DNA from: Planctomycetota bacterium
GTDB taxonomy: Bacteria > Planctomycetota > Phycisphaerae > SM23-33 > FEN-1343
Assembly: GCA_013203365.1 (NCBI GenBank)
Contig: JABMQG010000226.1
Location: 1-5,071, forward strand
Direction of reading: 5' to 3'
Length of the DNA stretch: 5,071 bases
Shown here: positions 4,915 through 5,071 of the stretch, one piece after another
How positions within the stretch are numbered: position 1 is the first letter of the stretch
Layout: every line of letters starts with the position of its first letter
Program-made: the position numbers and the translations under genes
Notes under the pieces: generated by a model
The model's database searches: none
Told to the model about the DNA's origin: nothing
The model's input: only the letters and a program-made list of their open reading frames with translations

Positions 4915-5071
4915 TCAGCCGGCCTGCAGGCTGTGAGAACTCAAACGATATCCAGAAACAACGGCCGGATCATACCGCGCCGCCGGCTCGAAAGCCATTG
5001 CTTTCCAGTCGCTCCTGCGCCAGTGGGGTAACTTCAGCACCAGAATGTCGTTAGTCGGACCTGGGCGGACA
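4915..5071 (-). CDS. C-terminal part of an unidentified protein (5' end outside window)
   Basis: On the minus strand a reading frame is open from the window edge for 51 codons to TGA (4915-4917). It reads VRPGPTNDILVLKLPHWRRS at its start and ends YRLSSHSLQAG. Its TGA overlaps the GAGGG ribosome binding site of the PIN-TRAM gene, and 11 bases separate stop and start, a typical arrangement of adjacent operon genes. The other two minus-strand frames are closed by stops. The fragment is not recognised as RadA or DisA, the usual upstream genes in Bacillus. It could still be a chance frame. Confidence 0.45.
   Translation of the reverse strand, partial: VRPGPTNDILVLKLPHWRRSDWKAMAFEPAARYDPAVVSGYRLSSHSLQAG

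Overview
The window comes from a moderately GC-rich bacterial chromosome. The gene content suggests a planctomycete-type bacterium: an archaeal/eukaryal DRG-like GTPase with a TGS domain, a PIN-TRAM membrane protein next to ispD, and a TPR lipoprotein with a Cys-rich leader. That assignment is inference; there is no rRNA or other phylogenetic marker here.

Layout: the last 23 codons of an unidentified plus-strand gene (3-74) converge on a small minus-strand gene for a membrane-anchored or secreted protein (211-516). The gap between them holds two hairpins that look like terminators. A 257-base divergent intergenic region (517-773) then carries one predicted promoter on each strand plus several inverted and direct repeats. 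The rightward promoter has a perfect TATAAT only 7 bases before the ATG of the GTPase gene (774-1760), which predicts a leaderless mRNA. The GTPase gene converges on a block of minus-strand genes that, in transcription order (right to left), contains the end of an unidentified gene (4915-5071), the yacL-type PIN-TRAM gene (3854-4903), ispD (2997-3800), and a TPR lipoprotein gene (1889-2869).

The yacL-ispD pair echoes the yacL-ispD order known from Bacillus subtilis and other Firmicutes, but ispF does not follow here. IspD makes CDP-methylerythritol for non-mevalonate isoprenoid synthesis. The PIN-TRAM protein is a membrane-tethered predicted nuclease. The lipoprotein is probably a periplasmic scaffold. 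The GTPase probably acts in translation or ribosome-linked processes.

I found no mobile element, CRISPR array, tRNA, rRNA or defence-type cassette, and nothing that amounts to a new multi-gene system. The points most worth following up are the leaderless, G-motif-degenerate DRG-like GTPase, a roughly 24-residue insertion in IspD, and the repeat-rich divergent promoter region.
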